A stretch of 64,000 bases of DNA, taken from Amycolatopsis roodepoortensis. GTDB taxonomy: Bacteria; Actinomycetota; Actinomycetes; Mycobacteriales; Pseudonocardiaceae. Position numbers and translations under genes: made by a program. This document shows, in pieces, positions 23,662 to 32,591 of this stretch. Numbering within the stretch: the first letter of the stretch is position 1; each line of letters starts with the position of its first letter. The notes under the pieces were generated by a model. It did no database searches, was not told the DNA's origin, and worked only from the letters and a program-made list of their open reading frames with translations. The stretch is taken from NCBI RefSeq assembly GCF_014873915.1, contig NZ_JADBEJ010000008.1:620001-684000 (forward strand), written 5' to 3'.

Positions 23662-23748
23662 CAACACTTTCCGGTGGCCGCACGTCTCTTGATCCGGATG
23701 TGGGAAGTGCGGCGCGGGGGCGTGCCGCCGCCGGGAGGGACGATCGCC

Positions 23749-24966
23749 ATGGGACTGGGCCTGAGCGCCATCCGGCTGGATTCGACCCTGAACCTCGTCA
23801 TCGTCGTGGTGCTGGCCCTGCTCGCGATCATCGCCGTGCCGTTCTTCTGGGAACGCTGGCGCCGCAAGCTTCTCGGCCGCAGCGGCACGATCCTCGTCGC
23901 GGTGGTGCTGATCGTGATCAGCACCGGAATGGGCGGGAACATCATCGGCGGTTTCTTCCCGACGGTCGGCGCCCTGTTCGGCACCGGCGTGTACTCGGGG
24001 CAGGGCGTCGACGCCGTCGGCGGCCAGAACGGCGCGGACCTGGACAAACTGGGCGCCGGCGGGGCGACGCGTGCCAAGGAGGGCAAGGGTTCCGTCGTGT
24101 ACATGACGGTGACCGGCAAGCGCACCGGCCTGACGCGTGACGTCTCGGTGTATTTCCCGCCCCAGTACTACGGTTCCGCGTACCAGGGCTTCAAGTTCCC
24201 TGTCATCGAATGGATCCCGAACTATCCGTCCGGGCCCGAAGTGGTCACCGGTCCGTACGGCCTGCCCGCGCAACTCGACGCGGCCATCGCGAAGAACGTG
24301 CTCCCACCGTCGCTGGTGATCATCCCGGATCCGACCGGGAAGCCGAAGATCGGCCACGACACCCAGTGTGTCGACGAGGTCGGCGGGTCGGCCAACGACA
24401 CCTACCTGACCGCCGACATCCGCGACTGGGCGATCGAGAAACTCGGCGCCAATCCGCAGCGGAAGGCGTGGACGATGGCGGGCTGGTCCTCGGGCGGGTA
24501 CTGCGCGATGAACCTCGTGACCCGGCATCCGCAGTGGTACGGCCAGGCGGCGAGTGTCAGCGGCTACGCGGAGGCTTCGGTGGACGCGGAGACGGAGAAC
24601 CTGTTCAAGGGCAGGCAGGACATCATCGACGCCAACAAGGTCACGCTGAACCTGCAGAAGCATCCCTCGCCGGTGGACATCCTGGCGATCGCGGGGGACA
24701 AGGAAGGTTTCGAGAGTTCCTCGCTCGATCAGCTCCAGGCGGCCGTCCGCGCGCCGGCGACGCTCTCGTCGTGGCGGATCCCGGACGCCGGCCACAACAT
24801 GAACACCTTCAAGACGCAGATCCCCGACGTGCTGGCGTGGATCGGCGCGCGGACCTTGCCGCCGTCCGCGCCGCAGGACAAGAAGATCGTCACCAACGGC
24901 GGGGTCAAACCGTGGCCGCTGCCGAACACCGGTGCCAAGGGCGCGCTGGTCGACGTCGTCGAGTAG
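23749..24966 (+). CDS. Membrane-anchored esterase (esterase D / antigen 85-like)
   Basis: A 405-residue protein with two N-terminal hydrophobic segments (about residues 14-34 and 46-64) and an extracytoplasmic alpha/beta hydrolase domain of the esterase D/Ag85 type. The nucleophile elbow is AGWSSGGYCAMNL (GxSxG, about residue 246), with a late His in DAGHNMNTF. Relatives hydrolyse esters or transfer acyl groups at the cell surface. Start ATG 23749 follows GGGAGGG. It ends flush against the convergent MpaB-like gene, with adjacent stop codons. Confidence 0.82.
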   Translation: MGLGLSAIRLDSTLNLVIVVVLALLAIIAVPFFWERWRRKLLGRSGTILVAVVLIVISTGMGGNIIGGFFPTVGALFGTGVYSGQGVDAVGGQNGADLDKLGAGGATRAKEGKGSVVYMTVTGKRTGLTRDVSVYFPPQYYGSAYQGFKFPVIEWIPNYPSGPEVVTGPYGLPAQLDAAIAKNVLPPSLVIIPDPTGKPKIGHDTQCVDEVGGSANDTYLTADIRDWAIEKLGANPQRKAWTMAGWSSGGYCAMNLVTRHPQWYGQAASVSGYAEASVDAETENLFKGRQDIIDANKVTLNLQKHPSPVDILAIAGDKEGFESSSLDQLQAAVRAPATLSSWRIPDAGHNMNTFKTQIPDVLAWIGARTLPPSAPQDKKIVTNGGVKPWPLPNTGAKGALVDVVE

Positions 24967-25806
24967 CTATCCGCGCTTGGCGCGGTAAGCCTTGGGGTAC
25001 AACCGAAGCCGGTCGGGAACACGCTTCCCGGCCGCCCTCGTGACCGCGCCGAGACGCCGGAGCCGCCGCTCGCCCGCGTCTGTCCACTTGAGACTCAAGC
25101 GGTCGCGCAGCGCCGCGGGGAGCAAGCCGATCGCGCACAGGGTCAGCACGTTCCCGCCCGCCGGCCGGACGGGACGCCACAAGGCCTCCGGCAGGAACCA
25201 CCACGGCGGTGGTGGCGTGTCCCGCATGGTGATCGAGTGGAGCAGTTCCCGGACGGTGTGGTTGTCCTCGAGCCGGTTCGCGACGACGTCGTCGAAGTAG
25301 GCCTCGAATCCTTCGAGATCCTCGGGCATGTGGTGCTCGCGAAGGCCGAGCAGCAGGCCGAGCCGTCGCCATTCCGCGTAGAAGCGACGCTTTTCGGCGT
25401 GGGACAAGGGATGTATGAACACTTCCTGCATGCGGACCGTTGTCCAGAACGTCGATCCGTGCACCCACCAGTAGGCCTCGGGGTTCAGCGCGTGATAGCG
25501 CTCGCCGTGGTGGTCGACGCCCTTGATCGCCTTGTGCAGCTCACGGAGCCGCTCGGCCTCGGCGACCGCTTCCCGGCCGCCGAAAACCTGGCACAGCAAG
25601 GAATCGATGGTCCGGTCGAGTCGGCCCCACGGGTCTTCGGTGTAGTTCGAATGGTCGTGGACACCGGCGCCGACCACCGGATGCGCCACCTGCAGCAGCA
25701 ACGCCGTCCCCGCGCCGAGCAGCAGTCTCCGGTCGCCGACCACTCGCCAGGCGACGGAATCCGGGCCGAGCGCGGTCACGGCGGGCAGGCGGGCTTCGGT
25801 GCTCAT
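24967..25806 (-). CDS. MpaB-like oxygenase (DUF2236)
   Basis: A 279-residue DUF2236 protein. The family includes MpaB' and the haem-dependent latex-clearing oxygenases. Typical features seen: WRVVGDRRLLLGAGTALLLQVAHPVVGAGVHDHSNY at the N-terminus with conserved His, RTIDSLLCQVFGG, and YWWVHGSTFWTTVRMQEVF. Substrate unknown. The gene stands alone, transcribed away from the serine hydrolase gene. Confidence 0.85.
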   Translation of the reverse strand: MSTEARLPAVTALGPDSVAWRVVGDRRLLLGAGTALLLQVAHPVVGAGVHDHSNYTEDPWGRLDRTIDSLLCQVFGGREAVAEAERLRELHKAIKGVDHHGERYHALNPEAYWWVHGSTFWTTVRMQEVFIHPLSHAEKRRFYAEWRRLGLLLGLREHHMPEDLEGFEAYFDDVVANRLEDNHTVRELLHSITMRDTPPPPWWFLPEALWRPVRPAGGNVLTLCAIGLLPAALRDRLSLKWTDAGERRLRRLGAVTRAAGKRVPDRLRLYPKAYRAKRG

Positions 25807-25851
25807 GACGACCTCCCGGGAGAGCGGCGTGCGGCCACTGTCCCATCTTGT

Positions 25852-26772
25852 TTACAGGCCGTCAATAGCTGGGAGAAGGCCTCTCACCACCTCGGACACC
25901 TGTTTGCCGGCGCCGGTGTAGGTGGTCGACACTGGTTGGGAGGTCAGGACGACGACGATGTGGCGGTCGTCTTCGCCGACGGTGCCGGAGCTGTGCAGGA
26001 TCCGGGAGCCGCGGCAGCAGGCCCAACCCTGCTTGATCGACCAGCGAAGGGAACCGACGGCGTCGGGGATGCCGAAGTACTGCCGGACACCGTCGGATCC
26101 GTTCTCCGTCGCGCCGCTCAACGCCCGCATGATCGTCGTCCGTGTCCCCGCACCCGCCCTGTCCAGCAGATAGCGGTAGATCTTCGCGACGTCCGCGGCG
26201 GTGGTCCGGGTGTCACCCCAGCGGCCCGGGTCTTCAGGCGGCCGTGTCCCGCCGAGGCCGATCTTGCCTGCCCATCGGGTGACGATGGCCGGTCCGCCGA
26301 GGGCCGTCCACAGTCTGCTGGCGATGTCGTCGTCGCTGACCGACAGCATCCGCTGCACGGTGCTCGCCGGCGTGCCCGCTTGAAGCGCTTCCAGTGCGAT
26401 GAGGAGTTTCACCAGCGAAGCCGAGGTGTAAGCGCGTTCCGACTTGAGAGAGACCGTGGTCTTCTTGGCGACGCGGTCGTAGACGACCACGCTCACCTGC
26501 CCGCCGGGGACGAGATCCGCGAGCGCCTCGGTGTCCACGGACTTCGGTGGTGGGCCCGGTGCCGCCGAGGAGGAGGGCGGGGGCGAGGGTTCGACCGGGT
26601 CCGGTTCGGCTTCGACGGAAATCACCGTGTCGGTCGAGGCGGCGGCCGCGACCGCCGCCGGGCCGGGCCGCGATCGCGGAATCAGCGCCATCGCGAGGAT
26701 GGCTCCCAGGCACAACCCCACCAGGAGAAAGACTCCGCTCACCTTGCCCACACGACCTGTTGACCGGATCAC
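25852..26772 (-). CDS. Membrane-anchored serine hydrolase of beta-lactamase fold
   Basis: A 306-residue protein: an N-terminal membrane anchor (VSGVFLLVGLCLGAILAMAL), a Pro/Ser-rich linker, then a class-A beta-lactamase-like domain. The SxxK motif is SASLVK (about residue 126), SDD replaces SDN (VSDDDIASRLW), and KQGW stands where KTG is expected. Similar actinobacterial proteins are peptidase/transpeptidase-like and not proven lactamases. GTG 26772 is chosen as the start; a GTG at 26748 is possible. It is divergent from the DUF4383 gene. Confidence 0.75.
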   Translation of the reverse strand: MIRSTGRVGKVSGVFLLVGLCLGAILAMALIPRSRPGPAAVAAAASTDTVISVEAEPDPVEPSPPPSSSAAPGPPPKSVDTEALADLVPGGQVSVVVYDRVAKKTTVSLKSERAYTSASLVKLLIALEALQAGTPASTVQRMLSVSDDDIASRLWTALGGPAIVTRWAGKIGLGGTRPPEDPGRWGDTRTTAADVAKIYRYLLDRAGAGTRTTIMRALSGATENGSDGVRQYFGIPDAVGSLRWSIKQGWACCRGSRILHSSGTVGEDDRHIVVVLTSQPVSTTYTGAGKQVSEVVRGLLPAIDGL

Positions 26773-26883
26773 CCGATCGTGTTCACGGCTAGGCCGTTCG
26801 GCCGCTTCGGTTTGCCCGCGAGGGCCCCTGGGTATCCGGCTGCCAAGCCTGAATTCAGGTCGCCAACTCTGGGAGGCGGAGCA

Positions 26884-27480
26884 ATGGCACGTGCACAACG
26901 CGCTCGTATCCGGACCGCGGGCGTCCAGCCCGCGCAGGTTCTCGCCGGGCTGTCGAGCCTGGCCTTCCTGGTGTTCGGGATAGTGGGCTTCACCAGGACC
27001 GGGTTCGCCGATTTCGCCGGGCGCAGCGACGCGACGGTGCTCGGATTCTCGGTGAACCCCCTCTACAACCTCGGGTTCGTCCTGCTGGGCGCGATCGGTC
27101 TGCTGCTGACCTTCGGCTCGGGGCGGTCCCGGGTCTTCGGTCTCCTGACGTTCGTCGCCTTCGGGGCGCTGTTCGTCTGGGGTCTGATGATCGCCGGCAC
27201 CGTTTCGACGAATCCGGTGTCAGAGGCGGGCAACCCGTTCAACCTCAACTCGACCGACAACTGGCTGCACCTCGGCCTCGCCGCCCTCGGGCTGCTGATC
27301 GCGTTCCTGCCCGCGCGGCACAAGGTGCTGCTGCCGGAGGACGAAGACGAGACCGTGGTGACGGACCGGGCCGACAGCGCCACCGTCGTCGAGCCCCTTC
27401 CGGACGGCTCGCGACGGGCGAAGCATGAGAAAGGCCCGACCGTCGCTCGTGACGAGCGACCGCCGGGCCTGGCCCACTAG
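26884..27480 (+). CDS. DUF4383 membrane protein
   Basis: A 198-residue protein with four hydrophobic helices in the DUF4383 order: QVLAGLSSLAFLVFGIVGF, NPLYNLGFVLLGAIGLLL, VFGLLTFVAFGALFVWGL and NWLHLGLAALGLLIAFLPA. The function of the family is unknown. GGGAGG precedes ATG 26884. The charged C-terminal tail (from about residue 182) is encoded by a GC-rich hairpin (27433-27469) that looks like a terminator, so the gene ends inside its own termination signal. Confidence 0.85.
   Translation: MARAQRARIRTAGVQPAQVLAGLSSLAFLVFGIVGFTRTGFADFAGRSDATVLGFSVNPLYNLGFVLLGAIGLLLTFGSGRSRVFGLLTFVAFGALFVWGLMIAGTVSTNPVSEAGNPFNLNSTDNWLHLGLAALGLLIAFLPARHKVLLPEDEDETVVTDRADSATVVEPLPDGSRRAKHEKGPTVARDERPPGLAH
27433..27469. 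terminator. Terminator hairpin inside the DUF4383 3' end
   Basis: Nested arms GGCCCG (27433-27438)/CGGGCC (27464-27469) and GTCGCTCG (27442-27449)/CGAGCGAC (27453-27460). It lies between convergent genes and is translated as the last part of the DUF4383 protein. Confidence 0.65.
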
Positions 27481-27483
27481 GTC

Positions 27484-28467
27484 TCAGTAGCCGTAGTCCT
27501 GGGCGGGAGCGCCTTCCTCCTTTTTGGGGGCAGCGTTCCCGCTCTGGGCTGCCTTGTTCTTCACCGGCGCGGTGCTCTTGCAGCCCGCGGGCTCGATGAC
27601 GAACCAGGTGCCGCCCACGCCGTGCCCGTTCGCCTCGCCGGCGTTCGCGTCCTTGGCGTAGCGGTAGACGGCCCAGCCGCCGACGGTGACCTGCGTGGTG
27701 CCGTCCGCGCGCTTCACCTTGCCGAGCAGCTTGGGGTCGATTCCTTCGAGCTGGACGTCGCCATCGGCGAGCACCGGCGGCCAGGTCTTCGCGCAGTCAC
27801 CGTTGCAGGTCGGCTGCTTGTTCTTCTTGTCCTTGGTGAACATGTAGAGGGTGAAGCCCTCCTGGTCCACAATGGCCGGTCCGATGCCGTCGACGTTGGT
27901 CGCGACCAGCTTCGCCGCGCCGTCCTTCTGTTCGGCCGGAGCCTCCTCCTTCGCGGCCTGGCCCGCCTTGCCGCCCTTGGCGTTCGCGGCGTACCAAGTG
28001 CTGCCGACGCCCTGCCCCTTGGTCTCGCCCGCCTTGGCGTCCTTGGCGTAGCGGTAAAGCGCCCATCCGCCGACGGTGACCTGCTTGCGACCGTCGGCGC
28101 GGGTCACTTCGCCGACCAGCGCCTGATCCACACCTTCGATCTGGACCTCGCCCTCGGCGAGCACGGGCGGCCAGGTCTTCGCACAGTCACCGTCGCAATT
28201 GGACTTCGGCGGCTTCGCACTGTCCTTGTCGAAGCGGTACAACGTGAACCCGTCCTTGTCGACGAGCACCTGGCCGAGGTCGCCGGCGTCGGCCACGGCC
28301 ACCTTGGTCTCGCCCTTGGCCGCGGGGGCGTTTCCTCCCGCCCCGGCCACCGCGGCGGCGGGAGCGACGGCGGGCGCCGCCGTCTCGGTGCCGCCCGAGC
28401 AGGCCGACAACGCCACCAGGCCCACGGCCGCGGACGCCGCTGCGACGACGAAACGCTTGCGAAGCAT
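27484..28467 (-). CDS. Lipoprotein with repeated YxFxxD/COG4315 domains (SCO0930-like)
   Basis: A 327-residue secreted lipoprotein: signal ending LVALSACSGG (lipobox, Cys 23), an Ala/Gly-rich linker, then two similar halves. Each carries the COG4315 motif (GFTLYRFDKD and GFTLYMFTKD), the CxGDCAKTWPPVL segment, and VTVGGWALYRYAKDA. The repeated CDGDC/CNGDC pairs could bind a metal or form disulphides. Streptomyces SCO0930-type lipoproteins share this layout and are linked to the cell envelope; the exact role is unknown. It is monocistronic with AAGGAG before ATG 28467. Confidence 0.85.
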   Translation of the reverse strand: MLRKRFVVAAASAAVGLVALSACSGGTETAAPAVAPAAAVAGAGGNAPAAKGETKVAVADAGDLGQVLVDKDGFTLYRFDKDSAKPPKSNCDGDCAKTWPPVLAEGEVQIEGVDQALVGEVTRADGRKQVTVGGWALYRYAKDAKAGETKGQGVGSTWYAANAKGGKAGQAAKEEAPAEQKDGAAKLVATNVDGIGPAIVDQEGFTLYMFTKDKKNKQPTCNGDCAKTWPPVLADGDVQLEGIDPKLLGKVKRADGTTQVTVGGWAVYRYAKDANAGEANGHGVGGTWFVIEPAGCKSTAPVKNKAAQSGNAAPKKEEGAPAQDYGY

Positions 28468-28549
28468 GGGATTTCTCCTTGTTCGTAGGGGTTCCGCGGC
28501 TTGGCGCGGTGAGCTTGTACCCCCTACACGGAGCCGGCGCGGGACCGGT

Positions 28550-29923
28550 TCAAGGAGTTTTCGGATTTTCTTCGCGGGCGTCCAGCGCGGCGTCGACGAG
28601 CGCCCCGGCCGACCCGGTGTAGTTCGCCGGATCCAGCAGCTCGGCGAGGGAATCCGCGGGGAGGACTCCGGTTATCTCCGGCAGACCGGAAAGAACCTCG
28701 CCGAGCGGCTTGTCCTGCTCCAGCGCGAGCTTGGACGCGCGTCCCAGCGCCTCCTTGGCTCGCGCCTTGCCGAGCAGCGGGGCGAGGACGGTCGACAGGC
28801 GCTCGGAGACGATCTGGCCGTGCGTGAGGCCGAGGTTCTCGCGCATGCGCTCGTCGTGCACCACCAGGCCGCGGGCGAGCTCGGCCGCCGTATGCGCGGC
28901 GCCGCCGGTCAGGCGCAGGCATTCGCGCAGCAGCTGCCACTCGGCGTGCCACGCGCCCGCGGACCGTTCGTCCTCGGAGAGCGCGGCCTGGGTGACGCCC
29001 GTGGCCAGCACCGGGACCTGGAGCGCGGCCGACCGGATCAGCGTCGCGAGCACCGGATTGCGCTTGTGCGGCATCGCCGAAGAACCGCCACGGCCCTCAC
29101 CCGCCGGCTCGGTGACCTCCCCGACCTCGGTGCGCGTCAGGAACTGGACGTCGACCGCGATCTTCCCGAGCGCGGCGGCCGTGAACGCGAGGGCGGCCGC
29201 GAGGTCGGCCGTCGGGGTGCGGAGGGTGTGCCAGGGGAGCGTGGTCTCGGCGAGCCCGGTCTCCTCGGCGAAGGCCGTCTGGAGCCGCTGCGGATAGCCG
29301 TCGGGCAAGTCGGCGAGGCGCGCGTACTCGGCGTACGCGGCCCTCGTTCCCGCCGCGCCACCGAGCGAGACCGGGAGAACGACACGGTTCAGCCTGTCGA
29401 GCGCGTCGAGCGTCAGCTGACGCCAGCCCGCCGCCTTGAGCCCGAACGTGGTCGGGACCGCGTGAGCGGTGAGGGTGCGCCCGGCCATGAGCGTGTCGCG
29501 ATGCGCGCGGGCAAGGCTCGCCAGCGCGTCCGCCGTCGCCTCGAGGTCCGCGACGAGGAGCGTCCGCGTCCGCGCGGCGACCAGCATCATCGCGGTGTCG
29601 AAGATGTCCTGGCTGGTGGAACCGCGATGGACGTACTCCGTCCCGGCGGCCTCGGTCAGCTCCTTGATCAGCCCCACGACCGGGTTCGCCGTCTCACGAG
29701 CCGCCCTCGCCAACGCGACCACGTCGATCTCGGCCGACGCGGCGGCCTCGGTGATCGCCTCCGCGGCGGCCCGCGGGATCAGCCCGGTGGCGGCCTGGGC
29801 CCTGGCGAGCGCCGCCTCCGTGTCCAACAGGGCCCGCACCCAGGCGAGATCACCCGTCGCCGCCTCGGCGGGCGTGCCGGCGCGGACCGGGGACAGGAGG
29901 CCGGAATCGGGATCGGCGTTCAT
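28550..29923 (-). CDS. pcaB: 3-carboxy-cis,cis-muconate cycloisomerase-like lyase
   Basis: A 457-residue fumarase/aspartase superfamily enzyme. The signature GEGRGGSSAMPHKRNP (about residues 264-279) includes the catalytic Ser loop; GTEYVHRGSTSQDIFDTAM near residue 95 and LTAHAVPTTFGLKAAGW near 145 match PcaB and adenylosuccinate lyase. Length and the C-terminal ADSLAELLDPANYTG (PcaB style) favour the cycloisomerase of the protocatechuate branch, but no other pca gene is nearby, so the assignment rests on subfamily resemblance. Confidence 0.8.
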   Translation of the reverse strand: MNADPDSGLLSPVRAGTPAEAATGDLAWVRALLDTEAALARAQAATGLIPRAAAEAITEAAASAEIDVVALARAARETANPVVGLIKELTEAAGTEYVHRGSTSQDIFDTAMMLVAARTRTLLVADLEATADALASLARAHRDTLMAGRTLTAHAVPTTFGLKAAGWRQLTLDALDRLNRVVLPVSLGGAAGTRAAYAEYARLADLPDGYPQRLQTAFAEETGLAETTLPWHTLRTPTADLAAALAFTAAALGKIAVDVQFLTRTEVGEVTEPAGEGRGGSSAMPHKRNPVLATLIRSAALQVPVLATGVTQAALSEDERSAGAWHAEWQLLRECLRLTGGAAHTAAELARGLVVHDERMRENLGLTHGQIVSERLSTVLAPLLGKARAKEALGRASKLALEQDKPLGEVLSGLPEITGVLPADSLAELLDPANYTGSAGALVDAALDAREENPKTP

Positions 29924-29947
29924 CGGCCCAGCATCGCACTTCAGGTT

Positions 29948-30487
29948 TCAGTGGCCTGTCCTCCCGTCGATGCGCTCGCGCAGCAGGTCGGCGTGCCCGG
30001 CGTGGCGCGCGTACTCGGCGATGTGATGCGTCAGCAGCCACCGCAACGAGAACGGCTCCCCGTCACGGCGGCTCTTGCCCGTGTCGTCGAGTGACGCGGC
30101 CGCCACGATCTCGCGCGACCGCGCACACTCCTCGTGCCACGCGGCCCACGCGACCTCGACGTCACCGCCGAGGTCCTCGAAGTCCTGCTCGGGCCACTCG
30201 TCGGAGTAATAGAGCAGCGGTACGTCCTCACCCGCGAACTGCAGGCGGAACCACCAGCGCTCGACGCCCGTGAGGTGCCTGAGCAGCCCGTGCAGCGACA
30301 TGCTCGACGGCTCCACCGACCGCAGCGCCATCTGCTCCGGCGTCAGCCCCTGGCACTTGAGCTCGAAGGTGCGGCGATGCCAGTCGAGGGTGGACGTCAG
30401 GATCTCGCGCTCACTCGCCACGCGCGGAGGCTCCGGACGGTCGCCTTCCCAGTTCGGCGCGTAGTTCTCGTCAGGGATCGTGTCCAT
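29948..30487 (-). CDS. DinB/DUF664 family protein
   Basis: A 179-residue four-helix DinB-like protein of the DUF664 type. The three expected metal-ligand His positions are visible: SLHGLLRHLTGVERWWF and LLTHHIAEYARHAGHADLLRE. In actinobacteria such proteins are often mycothiol-dependent transferases or hydrolases. The start is ATG 30487. It is the last gene before the tRNA-Lys and its island. Confidence 0.85.
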   Translation of the reverse strand: MDTIPDENYAPNWEGDRPEPPRVASEREILTSTLDWHRRTFELKCQGLTPEQMALRSVEPSSMSLHGLLRHLTGVERWWFRLQFAGEDVPLLYYSDEWPEQDFEDLGGDVEVAWAAWHEECARSREIVAAASLDDTGKSRRDGEPFSLRWLLTHHIAEYARHAGHADLLRERIDGRTGH

Positions 30488-30586
30488 GCCCCCGACCTTG
30501 GCAGAGACCCCCGACAATTCGGTCGCGCTCCGGCGGCCGCCCCGCCATCCTGGTGGTCGACGGCGGTCTACTAGACTCGGCCGCAC

Positions 30587-30659
30587 GGGCCGTTAGCTCA
30601 ATTGGTAGAGCTGCGGACTTTTAATCCGTAGGTTCTGGGTTCGAGCCCCAGGCGGCCCA
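30587..30659 (+). tRNA. tRNA-Lys (anticodon TTT)
   Basis: A 73-base cloverleaf. Acceptor GGGCCGT pairs with GCGGCCC, the D-arm has TAGCTC...GAGC, the anticodon stem is CGGAC/GTAG-type with loop CTTTTAA (anticodon TTT), and the T-arm is CTGGGTTCGAGCCCCAG. CCA is not encoded. Its 3' 45 bases plus one following base are repeated exactly at 43052-43097, marking it as the attachment site of the island. Confidence 0.95.
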
Positions 30660-30660
30660 C
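30615..30660 (+). repeat. attL core (3' end of tRNA-Lys)
   Basis: The 46-base direct repeat begins GGACTTTTAATCCGTAGG in the anticodon arm and ends GGCGGCCCAC. It is identical to 43052-43097. One mismatch precedes it and a further GAGCTG match precedes that, so the recombined region may be slightly longer. Confidence 0.9.
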
Positions 30661-30666
30661 AACATC

Positions 30667-30694
30667 AACATCCCCGCTGACCTGCGGGGATGTT
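30667..30694 (+). terminator. Terminator downstream of tRNA-Lys
   Basis: Perfect 11-bp arms AACATCCCCGC (30667-30677) and GCGGGGATGTT (30684-30694), followed by a short T-rich stretch. It was presumably brought in by the island and now terminates the tRNA transcript. Confidence 0.8.
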
Positions 30695-30900
30695 GTCATT
30701 TCGGGCTCGTGTTTGCCTTGGTGTCGACCACGATTGGGCTCCGTTTGGTCTCCGTTTGCTCTGGTGTGCCGAATCGTGTCCAGCCAGCTGTAACAGGCTC
30801 ACGACACGCGCTGGTGCTCTCCTCGCCGTGTGGAGTGGTTCGGCGTGCCGGGCACTGCAGTGCTCCTACCGATTCCTGCAATGTCGCGCGGGTCTCCGCG

Positions 30901-32397
30901 ATGATGAAGGTCATGACCGACGATGCGCGGCCGGCGGCCACGAGCACCCCCTCCACGCCAACGGCCGGAGGACGGCCGGTGCTGCGGCCGATTCCAGGCT
31001 GGGTGATCGCCGCAGGGATTCCGGTGATGTTGCTGGTCGCGGTAGGTGCGGTGTGGCTGTTACTCGGTATCGGAGTGGATAGTGCGAAGCTCGAGGTGAT
31101 CCGCACTGGCGGCGCTCTCGGAGTTGGCCTGGGTGGGGTGCTGGTGCTGTGGCTCGGCATCCGACGCCAGCGCTCGACTGAGCTCGACTTGCTGGCCAAG
31201 TACGAGGCGCATGAGCTGGCCGAGCGCACTGCCGCGAACACGCTCGCCCACCAGCAACAAACGGCGGCGGATGCTCGTTACGACGCGGCTGAGCGGCGGA
31301 TTACCGAGTTGTACACGAAGGCGGCCGATCAACTCGGCTCAGACAAGGCGGCGGTCCGGCTGGCTGGCCTGTACGCGCTGGAACGCCTTGCCCAGAACAC
31401 TCCCGAGCAGCGTGAGGTGATCGGGAATCTCCTGTGTGCCTACCTGCGCATGCCGTTCCAACCTGCGGACGACGCCCTGCCAGCGGAGACCGATCAGGAA
31501 ACCCGTGACCGCAACGACGTCCGCACCCAGGAACAGGAAACCCGGCAAACCGCGCTGGACATCCTCACCCGTCATGGCCCGTCGTCTGGACGAGCCCACT
31601 GGCCCGAACTCACGATCCGCCTACAGCGGGCTCACCTGGGCGGGATGGACCTCCGCACAGCTGCCTTACGCGGTGCGGACTTGAGCGGGGCAAACTTGAG
31701 CGGCGCGGACCTGAGTGGCGCAAACCTGCGCGAGGTCGGCTTGGAGGAGGCGGACTTGGGGCGGGCGAAGCTGCGCTGGGCGGCCTTGGGCGAGGCGGAT
31801 CTGCGCGGGGCGTACTTGGGTCAGGCGGACCTGTACGGGGCGACGCTGAGCCACGCACTCCTGCGCCAGGCAGATTTGCGCGGTGCAGACCTGAGCGAGG
31901 CGAAGCTGCTCGGGACGGACCTGCGCGAGCTGGACCTGCGTGAGACATTGCTGCGTGAGACGAAATTGGCCGGTGCGGACCTGCGCGGGCTGAACCTACG
32001 CGGGATGGACCTGACCGGTGCGGACCTGAGCGAGCTGGACTTGCGTGAGACAGAGCTGGCTGGGGCGAAACTCGCCAGCGCGAAGCTCGCTGGTGCGGAC
32101 CTGCGCGGGCTGAACCTGAGCGAGTTGGACCTGCGCGAGGTGAACCTGCGCGGTGCGGATCTGAGCGGTGCGGACTTGCGCGAAACGGACTTGCGCGGTG
32201 CGGACCTGAGCGGGGCAGCCTTGCGTGAGCTGGACTTGCGTGAGACGGACCTGCGCGAGGCGAAACTTGTGGGTGCGGATCTGAGCGGCTCGGACCTACG
32301 TGGACGAGACTTGAGTGGGGCGGACCTGAGCGGGGCGAAGTTGGCCAGGGCTAACTTGCGTGGCGCGAAATTGGACGTGGGACAAGCCGACTCCTGA
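30901..32397 (+). CDS. Membrane-anchored pentapeptide-repeat protein
   Basis: A 498-residue protein. Two transmembrane helices near the N-terminus (about residues 30-55 and 65-83) are followed by a cytoplasmic helical segment (ERRITELYTKAADQLGSDKAAVRLAGLYALERLAQ, common in actinobacterial family members). From about residue 249 to the end runs a long right-handed pentapeptide helix of A(D/N)LxG/E repeats such as LRGADLSGANLSGADLSG. Pentapeptide solenoids can mimic DNA; the function of the membrane-anchored class is unknown, with phage defence or signalling suggested by context. A TTA codon at 31666 may make it dependent on the rare leucyl tRNA. Confidence 0.88.
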   Translation: MMKVMTDDARPAATSTPSTPTAGGRPVLRPIPGWVIAAGIPVMLLVAVGAVWLLLGIGVDSAKLEVIRTGGALGVGLGGVLVLWLGIRRQRSTELDLLAKYEAHELAERTAANTLAHQQQTAADARYDAAERRITELYTKAADQLGSDKAAVRLAGLYALERLAQNTPEQREVIGNLLCAYLRMPFQPADDALPAETDQETRDRNDVRTQEQETRQTALDILTRHGPSSGRAHWPELTIRLQRAHLGGMDLRTAALRGADLSGANLSGADLSGANLREVGLEEADLGRAKLRWAALGEADLRGAYLGQADLYGATLSHALLRQADLRGADLSEAKLLGTDLRELDLRETLLRETKLAGADLRGLNLRGMDLTGADLSELDLRETELAGAKLASAKLAGADLRGLNLSELDLREVNLRGADLSGADLRETDLRGADLSGAALRELDLRETDLREAKLVGADLSGSDLRGRDLSGADLSGAKLARANLRGAKLDVGQADS

Positions 32398-32591
32398 GAG
32401 GGCGCGTGAGTACACACCAGAGTGAGCGGAAGATGTGTTCGCTACCGGCCTAGCGTCGGAGAACGTCGTCTTTGTCCGGAAGGTCGATGTCTCGGCCCGG
32501 TACGAGGAACGCGATGAGGTCTGTGTCCGCGTTCCGACTTTCGTCCAGGTGTCGGATAGGGCCCGACGACGCACCGTTCGGGACGTGGGGG

